Shown: positions 59,604-64,000 of the stretch, piece after piece
Position numbering within the stretch: position 1 is the stretch's first letter
Layout: every line of letters begins with the position of its first letter
Notes under the pieces: generated by a model
Databases searched by the model: none
Seen by the model: only the letters and a program-made list of their open reading frames with translations
What the model was told of the DNA's origin: nothing
Assembly: GCF_019320115.1 (NCBI RefSeq)
Contig: NC_089587.1
Location: forward strand, 89,050,939-89,114,938
DNA from: Miscanthus floridulus
Taxonomy: Eukaryota; Streptophyta; Magnoliopsida; Poales; Poaceae
Direction of reading: 5' to 3'
DNA: 64,000 nucleotides
Made by a program: the position numbers and the translations under genes

Positions 59604-62040
59604 CTAACTATCTTTAGGTGCATCAACAATGAGGGCCTCATTGTGATCAATTCGTACGTAAGCAGGTTTGTCACCCTCTTGAAGGATAGGTAGGAGTACG
59701 TTCGCCCCGAATGGAGGCATTTCCTGATAGCCACTGTAGTCTTCTTCGTCCGTCACTCTATCGACACCGACAATCTTCCTTTTCCCTTCTAGGATTACTT
59801 TTAGCCTTCCTTTTGTCTTGTTGTCCCTTGCATAGAAGACTTGCATAACATCTCTTGCAAGAATGAAGGGGTCATCCCTATATGCGGTCTTAGTGAGATC
59901 AACGATAGTGAACCCTTCGCTGTCAGTATTGATTTTCTCGAGCCGAACCCATTGGCAGCGAAAAAGAGCTGCCTTCAATGGATCGTAGGCTAGCTCCCAT
60001 ATCTCCTCTATAAAACCATAGTATGTCGCCTGCACGTTGCCGTTTTCGTTGTGAGCATCAAAACGAACACCACAATTTTGGTATGTGCTCTTTCCATCTT
60101 GCTTTTTTGTGTAAAATGTGAATCCATTGATCTCATACCCTTGGTACTTAAGATATGTACTCGAAGGTCCCTTGGTTAAGGCATCCAGTTGATTACCCAA
60201 CTTTATTCCAAGCAAGCGACATCGCAACCAGCTGACAAATTCCTCCTTATGTTTTTTATCCAACCAAGCCTGTGACCTGCTCAGATACAGAGTTTGCAGC
60301 GATTGCCTGTGCTCATCAATGTATGGCATCACACCCTTGGCTTGCTGGAGAACAGCGAACTATGCCTATCTGAAAGAAATAGGGTCGTCTACTATAACAT
60401 ATTTCTCCCCCATCGTTCTATTACCACGTAGTCTTCTCTCGTGACGAGATTTTGGAACTTCGACCCTTTTGATGTCTAGATAATATGTGCAGAACTCAAT
60501 GGCCTCCTTCATTGACCATCCTTCAACCATGCCCCCTTCTGGCCTAAATCTGTTTCTAACATACCTCCTGAAAACTTTCATCAATCTTTCGAAAGGGAAC
60601 ATCTGATGCAGGTACATTGGACCAAGGGCTCTAATTTGGTCAACAAGATGAATGAGCAGATGCAATGAGATATCAAAGTAAGTCGGCGGGAAATGCATCT
60701 CAAGCCTAACAAGAGTTTCAGCTATGTCCCGCTGCAGCTGCTCTAGCGTGGACACATCAATGATCTTTTTTGAGATCGCATTGAAGAACGAGCAAAGCTT
60801 TATGATTGGGACGCGGACCTTTGGGGGAGGATACCACTTAGGGCAACAGGGAGCAGCTGAGTCATAATGACATGACAGTCATGGGCCTTCATAGGGCCAT
60901 AGTTGAACTTGAGTTCTCTCATGTTCACTAGCCTCTTCGGGTTCGCACAGTAGCCCGTCGGGACTTTGAGTTCATTGAAGAAAGAAATAAGCACACACTT
61001 TTCTTCCTTCCTCAATGTCCATGACACAACCAGAAGTTTGAACTGACCATTCTCTAACTCCACGGGATGCAGCTCCTTCCTGATTCCCAAGTGTTGCATG
61101 CCTAGGCGTGTGGCTAGTGAATCCTTCGATGTCCCCCCAGTGTCCATCAAGGTGTTAAGAGTGTTAGCGCACACGTTTTTAGTGATGTGCATGGGATCAA
61201 GACAATGGCATACACTCAGAAATGACCAGTAAGGTAGTTTCCAGAAAACCAATTTTTTCTTCCAAACGCTCCCATTAGATGCTGCTACTGCATTGTCCCC
61301 CTTTTCAAGGGCAACCTCCAGTTTGTTGAGTTCTCGAAGTATCACAAGCCCGTCTCGATATTTTGGAGCTAAGCGTTTCTCAATAGTACCGTTGAAATCT
61401 TTTCTGTTCCTGCAGTAAGGGTGATCCTTAGGTAGGAACCTACGGTGTCCCATATAAACTATCTTTGAGTTATTTGGCAGATTTACCGCATCGATGTCGT
61501 CCAAGCACTCTACACATCCAATATAGCCTTTTGTCTTCTCTCCGGACAATGAACCTCGACCTAGCAGGTCGGTGATTGTAGCGATAAGTACTCTCTTAAT
61601 CATGACATGTTCTTTTTTATACTCGTCCCAAACATCCGACACACCATTTTCAAACATCTCCACTAGTTCATCGATCACTGGTTCCAGAAACACATCGATA
61701 TCATTCTCAGGTTGTCTTGGCTCTTGGATCAGTAGTGGCATCTGGATGTACGATCGCTTCATACAGACCCAAGGTGGAAGGTTGTATATACAGAGCGTCA
61801 CTGGCCAGGTGCTATGATTGCTTCTAACCTGGTTGAAAGGATTCATCCTATCTATGCTCAAAGCAAATCAAAGGTGCCTTACCTCTCCACCGATGTCCTT
61901 ATAGAACATAGTATTGACAGTCCTCCAGTCATCCCGGATGGGTACCAGATTGCTAGAGTTTGGAGAAATTAGGCTTGTGATCAACCAGTCGGTTGTTCCT
62001 GTGGAATGTGTCTTCACCCGAAGATCGAAGTTGTCTTTTC
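59604..62040 (-). pseudogene. CACTA transposase, TnpD type, 5' truncated
   Basis: Begins inside the Tnp2 domain at the right edge, so the N-terminal transposase-associated domain is missing. Motifs on the minus strand: LSIDRMNPFN (normally DGMNPF; first catalytic Asp region), DIDVFLEPVIDEL, GYIGCVECLDD, FWKLPYWSFLSVCHCLDPMH, then DUF4218 (60755-60366; FPPTYFDISLHLLIHLVDQI, FPFERLMKVFRRYVRNR) and DUF4216 (60332-59604; TYYGFIEEIWELAYDPLKAA). Frameshifts near 60800 and a stop near 60366 separate the blocks, and an in-frame stop lies near 61868. Sequence differs clearly from the TnpD at 39908-43491, so this is a different CACTA family. Confidence 0.88.
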
Positions 62041-62201
62041 GCTATTTACTGTCTAAGGTTATATCATTTATACTAAGTACGTTATATATTGAGCATTGTC
62101 TTTTGATATTACCCTTATTTGTAGGTATATGTGAGATTTAACTTCCTGTGCTCACATATGGTGTGTATCTGGTTTTATTCTTAAAACCGGGTGCTACAGT
62201 G
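62041..62201 (+). mobile_element. LTR fragment abutting the truncated TnpD
   Basis: Ends GGTTTTATTCTTAAAACCGG then TGCTACA, a style of 3' LTR end seen in grass gypsy elements. TnpD homology stops at its left side, so it probably marks the break in the CACTA element. No partner LTR is present. Confidence 0.35.
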
Positions 62202-64000
62202 CTCCTCCTCGTTGAGCACGTAGCCCTTCCTGTCGCTGAGGAGGCACAGGCTGCCGGTTGCCGCTGGGGCGCGCAGGCTCGCAGGGACGGATGTCAGTGA
62301 GGTCCGCATCGCCATCTCGTGCTCTTGTCGGTCGTCGTGGTCGAATATACCTGGGACAGGGGCGCGATGGGGAACAATTATGATTTCTAGGACCTACGTC
62401 CGAACACCGCTAGAAGGTCGGACGTCTGGGCGCTAGGTATGCTGATCTATCTATATATAGCAAATAATAAAGAGGTAAAATTTTCGTCTCTTTTTTTATC
62501 CTATTATTTTGGTCTGGCCCTCCCTAATAAACTACGTGAATGTGCAAACTATCACCTCTCCTCCCTAGATATAGTCCGTCGCTTTCCACTTTTGGCTGTT
62601 GTCTGTCTCCTCTTCTCTTCGGGACTGGACTCTGTCTACCTCATGGAGGCTGCGTTCGGCTGGTACGAAAACCAGCCGGATTTTACTGTTCCCGGATGAA
62701 AAATATTGTTCACGCTCTCCCGAAATCCTCCAGAATCATTCAGATTCCTCCAAATTCCTTGAAGCGAACGGACCTGAAGTCATAGTCGCCTCAACGGAGT
62801 TCAAGTTCAGCACGAATTGAAGTACAAAGGAAAGAAAAAAAAATAGAACCGAAAGGATGAGAAGGAAACAGGAATCCACACCGCTCCAGTTGGATAGAAG
62901 AAGACTTCTAAATCTATCCCTAATTCGTCCAACATATCCGGCGCTTGTTCTCTGCCCGCACCGCGTTCAGTAGTTTGAGTTTCGATTTGCTTTCTTTTAT
63001 TGTTGTTGTGCTCAGCTTTCTGATTGGTCGTCCGCTCCGCTCGATTGTTTCGGAGTTCTGGACGAGTCCGCTCCGCACGGTTGTTCTGGAGTTCTAGGTT
63101 TGTTTTATTTTTGATTTTTTATTCTTTGTTTCTGATTTCTGATTTGTTTCCGTGTTTCTTGTCACGCTTTGATTACGTGACTTTTTGTTGCGCTCAATTT
63201 TTCTATAAATAAATGTCAAAAAATAATAAATATAGTATAATAGATTTTTGAACCATTGCCCTTAATTTCTTTAAAAAAAGATTTACACCATCCAATCGAT
63301 GATTATGTTTTGATTACAAACAAATTATAGATCTCTGAACCATTGACCTTTGTTAAAAAAACAAAGATTTACACTACCAAATTGATTAGAAATAAAAACT
63401 TATTAAAAATCTAGATTAGTCGATGGTCCGACCAATTAAACCATGAACTGAATTCAGTATAAATAAATGTATCTATGAGATCCTTGATATGGCCTGTCAT
63501 ATGGAAAATCAAAAGAGGTCTCCTCTCATAATCTTTGGCGGACAAACCAATTCTTGGATATGCCTGCAAGTAATTTCTTGTTGACTTTAGTCATAGATTA
63601 AAATTATATATTTTTATGGATCCTTAAAGAAAGTTTTAGAGAGCTTGATTTTTAACTTTACCAACACATGCACAATTTAAAAAATAAAGTTACGATATAT
63701 TAACATCTAAATATTTCTTTTCTATGCTTTGCAACAGGATAAAAAATCTATCAAGGTTGTATTTTAACTTGATACAGGATTAATAGAACACTATCATATT
63801 ATTGCTAATATTAATTTATATTATGGATGTCACGGTTCTCATAAAATAAATTATAGATTTTAAATTTTAGAGAAATGATATAACATAAATAGAAATGTAA
63901 CATTCTTGTCCTTATTTCCCTTAACACTTGATAGTTTTTTTCGAGCATATTTGCTAGTACTATAAAAGACCGAATAAATTAAAAATAGTCTCAAACCCTA
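62202..64000. other. no gene recognised
   Basis: 62202-62400 is GC-rich without a convincing frame. 62637-62790 looks like a MITE, with imperfect ends GGCTGCGTTCGG and CGAACGGACCT, but no target duplication was found. Around 63025-63100 a 34-bp phrase (GTCCGCTCCGC) is duplicated. 63250-63390 holds two imperfect copies of GATTTACAC-containing sequence. From 63200 on the DNA is AT-rich. A promoter or leader of a gene beyond the window is possible. Confidence 0.4.

Larger units (their letters stand above)
48754..62045 (-). mobile_element. large CACTA-derived region, right end lost
   Basis: The left end is CACTACCCCAGATCTAG followed by a subterminal repeat array. Genes all lie on the minus strand in normal CACTA order: TnpD far from this end, TnpA near it. 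No matching right terminus was found; TnpD is cut at about 62040, where an LTR fragment begins. Additional clusters of the same TCACTGTCGGTTT repeats at 54830-55335 and 58290-59060 suggest nested or rearranged derivatives, so treating all of this as one element is an inference. Confidence 0.65.

Overview
The window looks like repeat-dense nuclear DNA of a grass, most likely a panicoid (sorghum/sugarcane/Miscanthus type). The basis is a Sirevirus-like Ty1/copia element, a 'putative gypsy type transposon' (PF04195) gene, grass CACTA families with TTTACCGAGTG and TCACTGTCGGTTT terminal repeats, and Tourist and hAT MITEs. No bacterial or organellar features, rRNA genes or CRISPR arrays are visible. 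Species is not determinable by eye.

Layout. (1) 1-4.5 kb: a Ty3/gypsy remnant (+) with gag and protease but no RT or integrase, carrying a 276-bp hAT MITE, then a transposon-associated coiled-coil ORF. (2) 4.5-11.7 kb: a second, badly decayed gypsy element on the minus strand, then an LTR with a tRNA-Asp-type primer site. (3) 12.2-28.1 kb: a minus-strand, intron-containing 'gypsy type transposon' gene, split by a 12.7-kb Sirevirus-like copia element (13945-26651, target duplication CTCAC) that has gag, pol and a long env-like third ORF. (4) 28.6-35.1 kb: an LTR, a Tourist MITE, the only convincing host gene (DC1 cysteine/histidine-rich protein, 31779-32570), a 1.0-kb CACTA element and a 198-bp hAT MITE. 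(5) 35149-46939: an 11.8-kb CACTA element with both ends and a CAC target duplication, encoding TnpD- and TnpA-type proteins (both now broken), with candidate captured host exons in its long intron. (6) 47.8-48.7 kb: a 619-bp CACTA MITE and a second copy of the hAT MITE, side by side. (7) 48754-~62045: a second large CACTA-derived region on the minus strand with TnpD, an unrecognised intron-containing gene, a small RNase H1 N-terminal-domain protein with a membrane tail, TnpA, and a Ulp1-like (C48) protease region, interrupted by tandem repeats. (8) 62.0-64 kb: an LTR fragment and AT-rich DNA without a clear gene.

Nearly all coding sequence is transposon-derived and pseudogenised. Many in-frame stops are TAG where glutamine (CAG) fits the context, the decay expected from cytosine methylation at CHG sites. 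The most unusual content is the accessory gene set of the second CACTA region and the repeated presence of tRNA-like A-box/B-box modules inside separate transposons. Several structures were confirmed by reading target-site duplications, terminal inverted repeats and splice sites directly. Family names come from remembered protein motifs, not from a database search.
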